Shown in pieces: positions 25,644-33,531 of a stretch of DNA of 39,424 nt. The DNA is taken from contig BQJF01000039.1 in assembly GCA_021604565.1 (NCBI GenBank), forward strand, positions 1-39,424, in the 5' to 3' direction. Position numbers and translations under genes: made by a program. Numbering within the stretch: position 1 is the stretch's first letter; each line of letters opens with the position of its first letter. Under the pieces are notes generated by a model, which saw only the letters and a list, made by a program, of their open reading frames with translations, was not told where the DNA came from and made no database searches. This DNA is from Minwuia thermotolerans. Its GTDB lineage: Bacteria > Pseudomonadota > Alphaproteobacteria > Minwuiales > Minwuiaceae.

Positions 25644-26202
25644 GGCGCGGGGCAGTGATCTGGTTCAGCAGCCGCAGGGTCAGGCTGCCCGGGGCGAGGG
25701 GGCCGTTCTCCCGGATGCCCTGCTTGCTGCGGAAGCGGGCAAGGGCCCGCTCCAGCTCTGGGTCGTCGGCGCCCGGCTGGAATGACGCCGGGTGCAGCGC
25801 GGCATAGCGGGAGAGGTAGTTGCCGATCGCCAGCGCCTGCATGACGCTCTGCCGGTCCTCGGGCCGGTTGCGTCCGCTTGCGCCGACCGTGTCCCGCACC
25901 GGCACGGCATGCTGCTCGCCAAGGATCCGGTTCTGCGCCGGCGGCCTGTCGGCGGTCTGGCGTTCATGGTGCTCGGCGGCGATGCGCTGCGCGGTGGGGC
26001 CATTGACCTGCGCCTCCCCGTCGACCTTCAGCCCCCGCGAGTCCTGAAAGCGGCGTACCGCTTCGGTAACGGCGGGGCGGGAGTGGTCACCCGTATCCTC
26101 CCCAAGGTCGGCCAGTGCCCTGCCGAGCTTCCTGACCTCGCGCGGATCATTGGCGTCCGAGGGGACAATGCGGTCGTTGAGCCAGAACGGGTCGACGTTC
26201 AT
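25630..26202 (-). CDS. Peptidoglycan-binding-domain-like protein
   Basis: A 190-residue protein starting at 26202 after AGGAG. Two PGBD1-like helical repeats are visible: REVRKLGRALADLG with AVTEAVRRFQDSRGLKVDG (about 22-62), and a C-terminal ELERALARFRSKQGIRENG with SLTLRLLNQI (about 148-182). There is no signal peptide, so if it acts on the cell wall it must be exported by a specialised route. Its stop lies 14 bases inside the toxin-like gene, in another frame. The pair reads like an effector module split in two: a wall-binding front part and a toxin rear part. Function is inferred from domain resemblance. Confidence 0.65.
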   Translation of the reverse strand: MNVDPFWLNDRIVPSDANDPREVRKLGRALADLGEDTGDHSRPAVTEAVRRFQDSRGLKVDGEAQVNGPTAQRIAAEHHERQTADRPPAQNRILGEQHAVPVRDTVGASGRNRPEDRQSVMQALAIGNYLSRYAALHPASFQPGADDPELERALARFRSKQGIRENGPLAPGSLTLRLLNQITAPRRALP

Positions 26203-26291
26203 CGTGCGTGCTCCTGAAGGTTGTGGAACCCTCAGGATGGCAACGGGAATGAATTGAGTGCCCGACGGCGGGAGGCCTCAGACGAAAGACG

Positions 26292-26663
26292 TCACACGTG
26301 CTGGTCGATCAGGATCGGGTTGCCGTCCGGGTCGACGACGATGCAGTTGGCGGGGCCGGTGCTGTCCTCGTCCGCCTCGCTGACGAAGGTGACGCCGTCG
26401 GCCTTCAGGCGGCGCTGGATCTCGCGGATGTCGGTGAAGTCCTCCAGCGTCCGGCCCTGGGCATCCCAGCCTGGATTGAAGGTCAGTGTATTGCGTTCCA
26501 GCATGCCCTGGAACAGGCCGATGACGCAGGTGGGGCTGGTCATGATCAGCCAGCCCTGATCGGTGCCACCGCCGAAGGCCGTGAAACCGAGTTTCTCGTA
26601 GAAGGCGCGGGAGGCTTCGATGTCCTTCACCGCGAGGCTGAGAGAGAAGTTGCCGAGTTCCAT
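26292..26663 (-). CDS. VOC-family (glyoxalase-like) protein
   Basis: A 123-residue single vicinal-oxygen-chelate domain. The opening LGNFSLSLAVKDIEASRAFYEKLGF is the first beta-alpha-beta module, and the end, IVVDPDGNPILIDQH, is the second. These small dimers bind a metal and act on diverse substrates as isomerases, dioxygenases or resistance proteins, or have no activity. The substrate is unknown. It lies 33 bases after the AlkA-like gene and is the last gene of a minus-strand series. Confidence 0.85.
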   Translation of the reverse strand: MELGNFSLSLAVKDIEASRAFYEKLGFTAFGGGTDQGWLIMTSPTCVIGLFQGMLERNTLTFNPGWDAQGRTLEDFTDIREIQRRLKADGVTFVSEADEDSTGPANCIVVDPDGNPILIDQHV

Positions 26664-26696
26664 CGTTGCTGCTCCACCGGGGGCTGTCTGCTCCGC

Positions 26697-27359
26697 TCAG
26701 GCAACGCTCACCGGATCGGCGCGTTTGCGGACAACGCCATAGTAGCGCCAAAGCAGCCGCGCGGCGACGCCCCGGTTTGGATGCCAGGCCTGCGCGATCT
26801 CCCGCAACTGCTTCTCGCCGGGCCGTTCGGGCAGGCGTTTCAGGTCCTGCACCGCCACCTGCAGCGCCAGATCACCCGAGGGGAAGATGTCCGCCCGGTC
26901 GAGGGCAAACAGCAGGTAGACTTCTGCCGTCCAGCGTCCGATCCCGGTGACGGCGGTCAGTGCGGCCATGGCATCGTCATCACTCATCCGGGGCAGCTGG
27001 TCGAGGGGCAGGGCGCCGGAGACAATGTCTTCGCTCAGCGCGCGCATGTAGCGCATCTTCGGGCGGCTGAGGCCCATGGCCTTCAGCGCATCCTCGTCAT
27101 GGCGCAGGAACCGCTCTGCCGTGAAGGGATCTGTCGCCGTCTCCACCCGTGCCCAGATGGCGGCGGCGGAGGCCAGCGAGACCTGCTGATCGACGATCAG
27201 TTTCATCAGGGTCTTCAGGCCCGGCGGGCGGCTGCGGTCGGGCAGCGCCCCGGCGACGGCCCGCGCCTGCCGAAGGTCGGGGTCCGCCTGAAACAGTATC
27301 TCGAGTGTTGCGGCGAGTTCCGGCGATTCACCGGACCGGAAAGGGGCAGGGGGGCTCAC
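26697..27359 (-). CDS. alkA: DNA-3-methyladenine glycosylase II (AlkA/Mag type)
   Basis: A 220-residue HhH-GPD glycosylase. The helix-hairpin-helix LTAVTGIGRWTAEVYLLFAL spans about 134-153, and the catalytic aspartate is D163 in FPSGDLALQ. It lacks the Ada-type N-terminal domains, so it is the short form. The enzyme removes alkylated bases such as 3-methyladenine from DNA by base excision. The start is GTG at 27359, four bases after the EVE-gene stop, with poor ribosome-site support, so translational coupling is likely. A shorter form starting later cannot be excluded. Confidence 0.88.
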   Translation of the reverse strand: MSPPAPFRSGESPELAATLEILFQADPDLRQARAVAGALPDRSRPPGLKTLMKLIVDQQVSLASAAAIWARVETATDPFTAERFLRHDEDALKAMGLSRPKMRYMRALSEDIVSGALPLDQLPRMSDDDAMAALTAVTGIGRWTAEVYLLFALDRADIFPSGDLALQVAVQDLKRLPERPGEKQLREIAQAWHPNRGVAARLLWRYYGVVRKRADPVSVA

Positions 27360-27363
27360 TGGT

Positions 27364-27783
27364 TCAGGGCTCGGTCTGCCCCATCTGACAGATCAGATCC
27401 CAGGCATCCTTGGGGATCGGCATGACGGACAGGCGCGACTGGCGGATCAGCGGCAGTTCGGCCAGGCGCGGCTCCGCCTTCACATCCTCCAGCGTCACGG
27501 GGGTCGTGAAGGGGCGCACCGCCTTCACGTCCACCATGCCGAAGCGCTCCTTCGGGTCGGTGTGATCGGGATAGTATTCCCGGATCACCTCGACGATGCC
27601 GACGATGCGCTTCTCGTTCACCGAGTGGTAGAAGAAGCCCCGGTCGCCGACCTTCATGGCCTTCATGTTGTTGGAGGCCTGGTAGTTGCGGACACCGTCC
27701 CAGTGTTCGCCCCTGTCACCACGCGCGACCTGATCGTCCCAGCCCCAGGTGTTCGGTTCCGACTTGAACAGCCAGTAGTTCAT
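27364..27783 (-). CDS. EVE-domain protein
   Basis: A 139-residue EVE (PUA-like) domain. The ATG at 27783 follows GGGGG; a longer reading overlaps the dehydrogenase gene. Signature parts are MNYWLFKSEPNTWGWDDQ at the start, GVRNYQASNNMKAMKVGDRGFFYHS in the middle and a late LPLIRQSRLSVMPI. EVE domains form an aromatic cage that binds modified bases in DNA or RNA. Coupling to an alkyl-base glycosylase four bases downstream makes a link to damaged or modified bases plausible, but this is inference. Confidence 0.9.
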   Translation of the reverse strand: MNYWLFKSEPNTWGWDDQVARGDRGEHWDGVRNYQASNNMKAMKVGDRGFFYHSVNEKRIVGIVEVIREYYPDHTDPKERFGMVDVKAVRPFTTPVTLEDVKAEPRLAELPLIRQSRLSVMPIPKDAWDLICQMGQTEP

Positions 27784-27811
27784 GGTGACAGGCCCCCTTG
27801 TGCGCCCAGGT

Positions 27812-28714
27812 TCACTTGCCGGTGTTCTGCCGGACCATGTTGATGATGCCGGAGAAGTCCTTCGGTCCCTGCGCCATCTGCTCCGCATAGGTGCTGTAGA
27901 GCTTCTCGGCTTCCGCCCCCATGTGGGTGTCGGTGCCGGTGTCGGCGGCGGCGGCGGCGGCGAGGCGCAGATCCTTCAGCATGTTCTCCGCCGTGAAGCC
28001 CGCCTGATAGTCGCGGTTCGCCGGGCTGGCCGGAACGGGACCGGGCACCGGACAATAGGCGTTGATCGACCAGCAGTAGCCGGAGGAAGTGGAGACGATG
28101 TCGAAGAAGGTCTGGTGATCCAGCCCCAGGTTCTCCGCCAGCACGAAGGCCTCGCTGGCGGCGGCCATGGAGATGCCGAGCACCATGTTGTTGCAGATCT
28201 TCGCGGCCTGGCCGTTGCCCGAGCCGCCGGCATGAACGATTTTCGCGCCCATCTTCGACAGGATCGGTTCCGCCCGCGCGAAGCCGTCTTCCGTGGCGCC
28301 GCACATGAAGGTCAGTGTGCCACCCTCCGCGCCGCCAACGCCGCCTGAAACCGGTGCGTCGACCATTTCCAGGCCCGATGCGGCGGCTGTCGCGGCGACT
28401 TCGCGCGCGGTCGAGACGTCGATCGTTGAGCAGTCGATCAGCAGCGAACCGGACGCCTTCGCCGCAGCGATGACACCGCTGTCACCCAGGTAGGCGGCGC
28501 GGACATGATCCCCCTTCGGCAGCATGGAGACCACGATATCGCGGCCCGTTGCGGCGTCCTGCGCGCTGGACGCGGCCTTGCCCCCCGCATCGACCACGGC
28601 CTGCACCGCGTCCGCCGACAGGTCAAAGCATGTTACCGCGTGACCCGCCTTCAGAAGGTTGCGGGCCATCGGGCCCCCCATGTTGCCGACACCGATGAAA
28701 CCGATTTCCGCCAT
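27812..28714 (-). CDS. mmsB: 3-hydroxyisobutyrate dehydrogenase
   Basis: A 300-residue beta-hydroxyacid dehydrogenase. The ATG at 28714 follows GGAGGA. The NAD fold has GFIGVGNMGGPMARNL (5-20), then DAPVSGGVGGAEGGTL substrate loop (119-133) and the catalytic K172 in GNGQAAKICNN. It oxidises 3-hydroxyisobutyrate to methylmalonate semialdehyde in valine breakdown; tartronate semialdehyde reductase is a close alternative, but the SGYCWSINAYCPVPG segment favours MmsB. A (GGC)n tract near 27942 encodes a run of six alanines. No mmsA is in the window. Confidence 0.9.
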   Translation of the reverse strand: MAEIGFIGVGNMGGPMARNLLKAGHAVTCFDLSADAVQAVVDAGGKAASSAQDAATGRDIVVSMLPKGDHVRAAYLGDSGVIAAAKASGSLLIDCSTIDVSTAREVAATAAASGLEMVDAPVSGGVGGAEGGTLTFMCGATEDGFARAEPILSKMGAKIVHAGGSGNGQAAKICNNMVLGISMAAASEAFVLAENLGLDHQTFFDIVSTSSGYCWSINAYCPVPGPVPASPANRDYQAGFTAENMLKDLRLAAAAAADTGTDTHMGAEAEKLYSTYAEQMAQGPKDFSGIINMVRQNTGK

Positions 28715-28749
28715 TTGCTCTTCCTCCCCGGAATGCTGTTCCCAAGCGC

Positions 28750-29373
28750 TCAATAAAGCGTTTCGCGATAGGCCTTCTCAAGCTGTTTCTCGGACGCTTC
28801 CACATCGATCACCGTGTTGGTCTGATCCGCGATGATCTTCGACAGGGGCGGCAGCACCTTGCGGTCCTGCTGCACCGACGGATCCCAGAGCTTCGAGCGG
28901 ATGAAGGCCTTGGCGCAATGCAGATAGGCCTCATCGACCTGCACGACGATGGCCGAGACGGCCGGCTTGCCGTTGACCGCCATGGATTGCAGCAGATCCG
29001 GATCGACCGAGACATGGGCGCGCCCGTTGACACGCAGGGTCTCGCTGATCCCCGGTATCATGAAGATCACCGCGACATGCGGGTTCTCGACGATGTTGGT
29101 CATGGAATCGATCCGCCGGTTGCCGGGGCGATCGGGGATGACCAGCGTATGTTCGTCCGGCACCTGGACGAAGCCCGGCAAGTCGCCCTTTGGCGAAACA
29201 TCTGCCGGGCCATCCTTGGCCGCGCTGCCCATCACCAGGAACGGCGAAAGCTCGATGAAGCGCCGGCAGTGCGGGTCCAGCGACGGAATGGCCTTCGTCG
29301 CCGCACGACCGGAGGCATGGCCATAGACTTCACGCAAGGCATCCTCGGTTCGCAGAATGCTGTCTGTCATCAT
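28750..29373 (-). CDS. PPOX-type FMN flavoprotein (pyridoxamine-phosphate oxidase family)
   Basis: A 207-residue split-barrel flavoprotein. It starts at ATG 29373 or at ATG 29370, both after GGGAGGA. Typical parts are FLVMGSAAKDGPADVSPKGD, LVIPDRPGNRRIDSMTNIVENP and VAVIFMIPGISETLRVNGRAHV, which form the FMN-binding barrel of the MSMEG_1061-like group. Family members reduce or oxidise small molecules using FMN or F420; the substrate is unknown. It lies upstream of mmsB on the same strand, 35 bases apart. Confidence 0.87.
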   Translation of the reverse strand: MMTDSILRTEDALREVYGHASGRAATKAIPSLDPHCRRFIELSPFLVMGSAAKDGPADVSPKGDLPGFVQVPDEHTLVIPDRPGNRRIDSMTNIVENPHVAVIFMIPGISETLRVNGRAHVSVDPDLLQSMAVNGKPAVSAIVVQVDEAYLHCAKAFIRSKLWDPSVQQDRKVLPPLSKIIADQTNTVIDVEASEKQLEKAYRETLY

Positions 29374-29468
29374 CTGTCCTCCCGTTTCCGTCCGGCTCTG
29401 GCACGAGCGTCCGGACGGACCTTAGTTGTGTCGCCGGTCAGGGTCCAATGTCGAAAGCCGGACCCTGC

Positions 29469-30170
29469 TCAGTCCGGTTTGCCGGGGTTGCGGTGGGCGA
29501 TCAGGTTCTTGCGCGCCTCCTCGTCCCAGTTGCCGGTGGGCTTGCCGAATTCCTGTCCCACGGCATAGCCGCGCCGCAGGGCCGGGCGCTGCTGCAGGGC
29601 CTTGTACCAGCGCTTCACGTTGGGGAACTGGTCCAGGTCGACTTCCTGGCGCTTGTAGGTGATGACCCAGGGCCAGCAGGCCATGTCCGCGATGGAGTAG
29701 TCGTCACAGATGAACTCCCGCCCTTCCAGCCGCCGGTCGAGGACGCCGTAGAGACGATGCATCTCGTTGTCATAGCGTTCCCGGGCATAGGGAATCGGCT
29801 CCGGCGCGTAGAAGCGGAAGTGCCCGGCCTGGCCGAACATCGGTCCCATGCCGCCCATCTGCCACATCAGCCATTCCATGACCGTCTTGCGTCCGCGAAG
29901 GTCGGTGGGCAGGAACCTGCCGGACTTCTCCGCCAGATACACCAGGATGGCTCCGGTCTCGAACACGGAGACAGGTTCGCCACCATCCTCAGGATCATTG
30001 TCAACAATCGCCGGCATCCTGTTGTTCGGACTGATCTTCAGGAACTCCGGTTCGAACTGGGCGCCGCGCCCGATGTTGATCGGGATGACGTTGTAGTCCA
30101 GTTCCATTTCCTCCAGCGCGATGGAGATCTTCCAGCCGTTCGGTGTCGGCCAGTAGTAGGCGTCGATCAT
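29469..30170 (-). CDS. Glutathione S-transferase family protein (YfcG/YghU-like)
   Basis: A 233-residue two-domain transferase. The N-terminal TPNGWKISIALEEMELDY has the T-x-N-G start (T9-G12) of nu-class enzymes, followed by the GSH-binding NNRMPAIVD and ETGAILVYLAEK. The C-terminal helical domain includes YSIADMACWPWV. YfcG and YghU act as disulfide-bond reductases with two bound GSH molecules and show little transferase activity. It is separated by 95 bases from the downstream PPOX gene, and its promoter region diverges from the MaoC-like gene. Confidence 0.9.
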   Translation of the reverse strand: MIDAYYWPTPNGWKISIALEEMELDYNVIPINIGRGAQFEPEFLKISPNNRMPAIVDNDPEDGGEPVSVFETGAILVYLAEKSGRFLPTDLRGRKTVMEWLMWQMGGMGPMFGQAGHFRFYAPEPIPYARERYDNEMHRLYGVLDRRLEGREFICDDYSIADMACWPWVITYKRQEVDLDQFPNVKRWYKALQQRPALRRGYAVGQEFGKPTGNWDEEARKNLIAHRNPGKPD

Positions 30171-30276
30171 GCTCTTCCTCCCCAGCAGTCATGTATCGCC
30201 CAAGGTAGAGCATTTGGCCGGTTCCGAAAGACCGCAACGCGTTTCCATTGTGCATGGCATCCGCTACGCTCCGCCC

Positions 30277-30732
30277 ATGCGCCCGATCAGGTATTTCGAT
30301 GACTATGTTGTGGGGGACAGGTTCGTCACGGATCGCGTGACGATCACGGAGGGGATGATCCTGCAGTTCGCGCGGATGTACGACACGCAACTGTTTCACA
30401 CCAACCTCGACCAGGTGGCGGAGAGCAATTTCGGCGGCCTGATCGGCAGCGGGTTGCAGACCCTGAACTTCAGCTTTGCGCTGTTCTTCCGGCTGGAATT
30501 GGTACAGCCGGTGGCGCTGGGCGGACCTGGCCTGGACAACCTGCGCTGGACGCGACCGTTGCGTCCCGGCGACACGATCCATGTGGTCTGCGAGGCGACG
30601 AAGATTGTGCCGTCTCGCAGCAAGCCCGACCGGGGCATGCTGACCATGCGCCACGACACCTTCAACCAGCATGATGAACTGATCCTGACCTTCGACTGCA
30701 TGCACCTGCTGCGGCGGCGGGAAGCGGCATGA
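30277..30732 (+). CDS. MaoC-like (R)-specific enoyl-CoA hydratase
   Basis: A 151-residue single hotdog domain of the MaoC type. The hydratase signature is YDTQLFHTN, with D36 and H41 (D-x4-H), followed by FGGLIGSGLQTL. It would add water across 2-enoyl-CoA, giving the (R)-3-hydroxyacyl form. The ATG at 30277 lacks a clear ribosome site; an in-frame upstream start at 30169 overlaps the divergent gene. Its stop overlaps the lipoprotein gene start in an ATGA. Confidence 0.88.
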   Translation: MRPIRYFDDYVVGDRFVTDRVTITEGMILQFARMYDTQLFHTNLDQVAESNFGGLIGSGLQTLNFSFALFFRLELVQPVALGGPGLDNLRWTRPLRPGDTIHVVCEATKIVPSRSKPDRGMLTMRHDTFNQHDELILTFDCMHLLRRREAA

Positions 30733-31370
30733 GCTTCAGGGTGCTGACACTTGGCGGGTTGCTTCTGCTGCTGGCGGCCTGTGGCGGACGCGGTGATCTG
30801 CCCCCGCCGGTGATCGAGGATCCGCGCCTGTCGCGCAATGGTGAACTGACCGGGGTGGCGGGGCTGACACAGGACGACTGGAACGTTCTGGACAAGAACC
30901 TGAAACGGGCGGTTTTCAGGCTGGGATTTCTCGAACGCCTCGGTACTGAATGCGCGGACCTGTTCCCGGAGCATGCGGATTTTCTGGGCGAGTTCGCGCT
31001 GCTGGTGGAACGCGGACTGACCAGGGGCGCGCAGCGTGCCATCGCCATGGAGACGGAGCGGCTGCGTCTCGCCGGTGATGGTCGGGAGCGAGCGGTTATC
31101 GCGCTACTGGCCATGCGCCGGGCAAGGATGGACGTGGCCGGCATGATGGCCGACCAGATCAATGTCCTCGCCGCCGCCCCGGTCGATGGTCGTGACGCGG
31201 TGGTCAGCGGCTGCGGACTGATCTTCGAGCGGGAGGGGCGGCGGGATCTGCTGCGCACCGTGTCGGTGCCGCTGGAGGCCTATTACACGACCATCGAAAC
31301 CGAACATCCGGCGTTGCATGGTGAAGGTGAGAAGGTCACGCGGATCAGGCGAATCCTGGAGCGGATCTGA
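30729..31370 (+). CDS. Putative lipoprotein of unknown function
   Basis: A 213-residue protein with a lipoprotein signal: short charged start, hydrophobic run LTLGGLLLLLAA, and lipobox L15-A-A-C18. The mature part is mainly helical and charged, with no recognised domain. It is translationally coupled to the MaoC gene by a four-base overlap, an odd pairing of a cytosolic enzyme with a membrane-anchored protein. Its stop abuts the stop of convergent ubiX directly, so transcripts must overlap. Confidence 0.75.
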   Translation: MSFRVLTLGGLLLLLAACGGRGDLPPPVIEDPRLSRNGELTGVAGLTQDDWNVLDKNLKRAVFRLGFLERLGTECADLFPEHADFLGEFALLVERGLTRGAQRAIAMETERLRLAGDGRERAVIALLAMRRARMDVAGMMADQINVLAAAPVDGRDAVVSGCGLIFEREGRRDLLRTVSVPLEAYYTTIETEHPALHGEGEKVTRIRRILERI

Positions 31371-31943
31371 TCAACCTTCCGGCGCTTCCTTCCAGCGGTG
31401 GGCCAGACCGCTGTCGATGTCGAAGAGATCCAGCACCCGCCCGACGGTGTGGTCCACCATTTCCGCCAGGCTCGACGGTCGGGCATAGAACGCCGGGACG
31501 GGGGGCATGATGATCGCGCCGGCTCCGGTCGCCAGGCTCATCAGCCGCAGGTGACCGGCGTGCAGCGGCGTCTCCCGCACCATCAGCACCAGTCGACGCC
31601 GTTCCTTCAGGGTCACGTCCGCGGCCCGCGCCAGCAGGTTGCCGGCGGCGCAGTTCGCCACTTCCGACAGTGTCTTGATGGAGCAGGGGGCGATGACCAT
31701 CCCCTTCGTACGGAAGGATCCGCTGGCGATCCCGGCGCCTACATCGCCCACGGGATAGCTGACATCAGCCAGCGCACGCACCTCGTCGACGCTCCGGTCT
31801 GTCTCCGCGTTGATGGTCAGTGCCGCGGCCTTGCTCATCACCAGATGGGTTTCAACCGGCTGGTCGCGCAGCACCTCCAGCAGTCGGATGCCATAGGCCG
31901 CGCCGCTGGCCCCTGACATGCCGATGATCAGGCGTTGGGTCAT
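31371..31943 (-). CDS. ubiX: Flavin prenyltransferase UbiX
   Basis: A 190-residue UbiX. The N-terminal IIGMSGASGAAYGIRLLEVL (6-25) binds FMN and phosphate; later conserved parts are VMSKAA, MVIAPCSIKTLSEVANCAAGNLLARAADV and the RRRLVLMVRETPLHAGHLRLM stretch. It makes prenylated FMN for UbiD-type decarboxylases used in ubiquinone synthesis or aromatic acid metabolism. No ubiD is in the window. It starts 16 bases after the stop of the FAD-linked dehydrogenase gene. Confidence 0.95.
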   Translation of the reverse strand: MTQRLIIGMSGASGAAYGIRLLEVLRDQPVETHLVMSKAAALTINAETDRSVDEVRALADVSYPVGDVGAGIASGSFRTKGMVIAPCSIKTLSEVANCAAGNLLARAADVTLKERRRLVLMVRETPLHAGHLRLMSLATGAGAIIMPPVPAFYARPSSLAEMVDHTVGRVLDLFDIDSGLAHRWKEAPEG

Positions 31944-31959
31944 GTGGTCCGCGGTTTCC

Positions 31960-33360
31960 TCAGACGGTGAAGATCTTGCCGGGGTTCATGATGTTCTGCG
32001 GATCCAGCGCGTTCTTGATCATGCGCATGTAGCTGATGGCATCGCCATGCTCCGCCTGCAGGAACTTCATCTTGCCGGTGCCGACACCATGCTCGCCGGT
32101 GCAGGTGCCGCCCATGGACAGGGCGCGCTCCACCATGCGGTCGTTCAGGGCATCGGCACGCTGGAATTCCTCCTCGTCACCATCCGCCAGCACGAAGGCC
32201 AGGTGGAAGTTGCCGTCGCCGACATGACCGACGATCGGCGCGATCAGCTTCGAGTCCACGATATCCTTCTTGGTTTCCAGGATGCATTCCGCCAGTCGGG
32301 AGATCGGCACGCATACGTCCGTCGCCCACAGCACCGAATTGTTGCGCAGTGCCTTTGCCGAATAGGCCGCGTCGTGGCGTGCCTGCCAGAGCTTTGTCCG
32401 CTCCTCGGCCTTTGCCGTCCACTGGAAGTTGTCGCCGCCGAACTCGCCGCAGATATCGCCCATGCTGCTGGCCTGCTCGGCCACGCTGGCCTCCGAACCA
32501 TGGAATTCCAGGAACAATGTCGACATGACCGGATAGTCGAACCCGGAATAGCGGTTGATCGCGTCCATCTGCACGTCGTCCAGGAGTTCGATACGCGCAA
32601 TGGGGATACCGCACTGGATCGTTGCAATGACCGCATTCACCGCGCCTTCCAGATCAGGGAACGACACGACGGCGGAGGTGATGGCCTCCGGAATGCCATA
32701 GAGCTTCAGCGTGACTTCGGTGATGATGCCGAGCGTCCCCTCCGACCCGACCATCAGCCGGGTCAGGTCATACCCGGCGGAGGATTTCCGGGCGCGGCGG
32801 TTGGTGCGGATGATGCGCCCGTCGGCCATGACGCAGGTCAGGGCCAGCACGTTCTCGCGCATCGTGCCGTAACGCACGGCGTTGGTGCCCGAGGCTCGGG
32901 TTGCCGCCATACCGCCGAGAGAGGCGTCCGCGCCGGGGTCGATGGGAAAGAACAGACCCGTGTCGCGCAGGTATTCGTTCAACTGCTTGCGGCGGACACC
33001 GGCCTGCACGGTGCAGTCCAGATCCTCCGGATTGACCTCCACCACCGCATCCATCTGGCTCAGATCAACGGTCACGCCGCCACGGGTGGGGATGACGTGG
33101 CCTTCCAGCGAGGTGCCGGTGCCGTAGGCGATGATCGGCACATCGTTGGCGGCGCAGATCTTCACGATCGCCGATACTTCCTCTGTCGAGTGCGCGAAAC
33201 AGACCGCGTCGGGCATGGAGCCATGATGATAGCTCTCGTCATGGCCGTGGTGCTCACGCACAGCGGTTGCCGTCGTCACCCGGTCGCCCAGCAGCTCCGT
33301 CAGTGCAGCCAGCGTGGTGTCGAGAGTCTTGCTGTCGAGTTTCAGGGCAGTATCGGCCAT
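31960..33360 (-). CDS. FAD-linked D-2-hydroxyacid (D-lactate/glycolate-type) dehydrogenase
   Basis: A 466-residue VAO-fold flavoprotein. The FAD-binding half has PIIAYGTGTSLEGHVIPTRGGVTVDL and DPGADASLGGMAATRASGTNAVRYGTMRENVL; the C-terminal cap has GHVGDGNFH and the late TGEHGVGTGK, which hold substrate and metal contacts. Length and motifs resemble mitochondrial-type D-lactate dehydrogenase (LDHD) and GlcD. It would pass electrons from D-lactate or similar acids to cytochrome or quinone. It is followed by ubiX 16 bases downstream and is divergent from an acyl-CoA synthetase. Confidence 0.9.
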   Translation of the reverse strand: MADTALKLDSKTLDTTLAALTELLGDRVTTATAVREHHGHDESYHHGSMPDAVCFAHSTEEVSAIVKICAANDVPIIAYGTGTSLEGHVIPTRGGVTVDLSQMDAVVEVNPEDLDCTVQAGVRRKQLNEYLRDTGLFFPIDPGADASLGGMAATRASGTNAVRYGTMRENVLALTCVMADGRIIRTNRRARKSSAGYDLTRLMVGSEGTLGIITEVTLKLYGIPEAITSAVVSFPDLEGAVNAVIATIQCGIPIARIELLDDVQMDAINRYSGFDYPVMSTLFLEFHGSEASVAEQASSMGDICGEFGGDNFQWTAKAEERTKLWQARHDAAYSAKALRNNSVLWATDVCVPISRLAECILETKKDIVDSKLIAPIVGHVGDGNFHLAFVLADGDEEEFQRADALNDRMVERALSMGGTCTGEHGVGTGKMKFLQAEHGDAISYMRMIKNALDPQNIMNPGKIFTV

Positions 33361-33531
33361 GGCGTGAATCCTCCGTCCGGGCGCAGGTGCGCACCTCTTG
33401 TTACCTGCACGTTATAGCAATTGGGGGCGCGATGAAACGCTGTCCGCAACCTTGGCGACCTCTTGCAACGGAACCGCAAACCCGCCTTTATTGCGAACAG
33501 GAATCGATGTGACCTGGGGAGGGAATACACG

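Noticed and set aside
27942..27963. GGC trinucleotide tract
   Set aside because: It encodes a run of six alanines within mmsB; such tracts are expected in GC-rich coding sequence and there is no sign of phase variation.
33385..33396. 12-bp palindrome AGGTGCGCACCT between the divergent dehydrogenase and synthetase genes
   Set aside because: Short, GC-rich and without supporting promoter elements at proper spacing; palindromes of this size occur by chance in such sequence.
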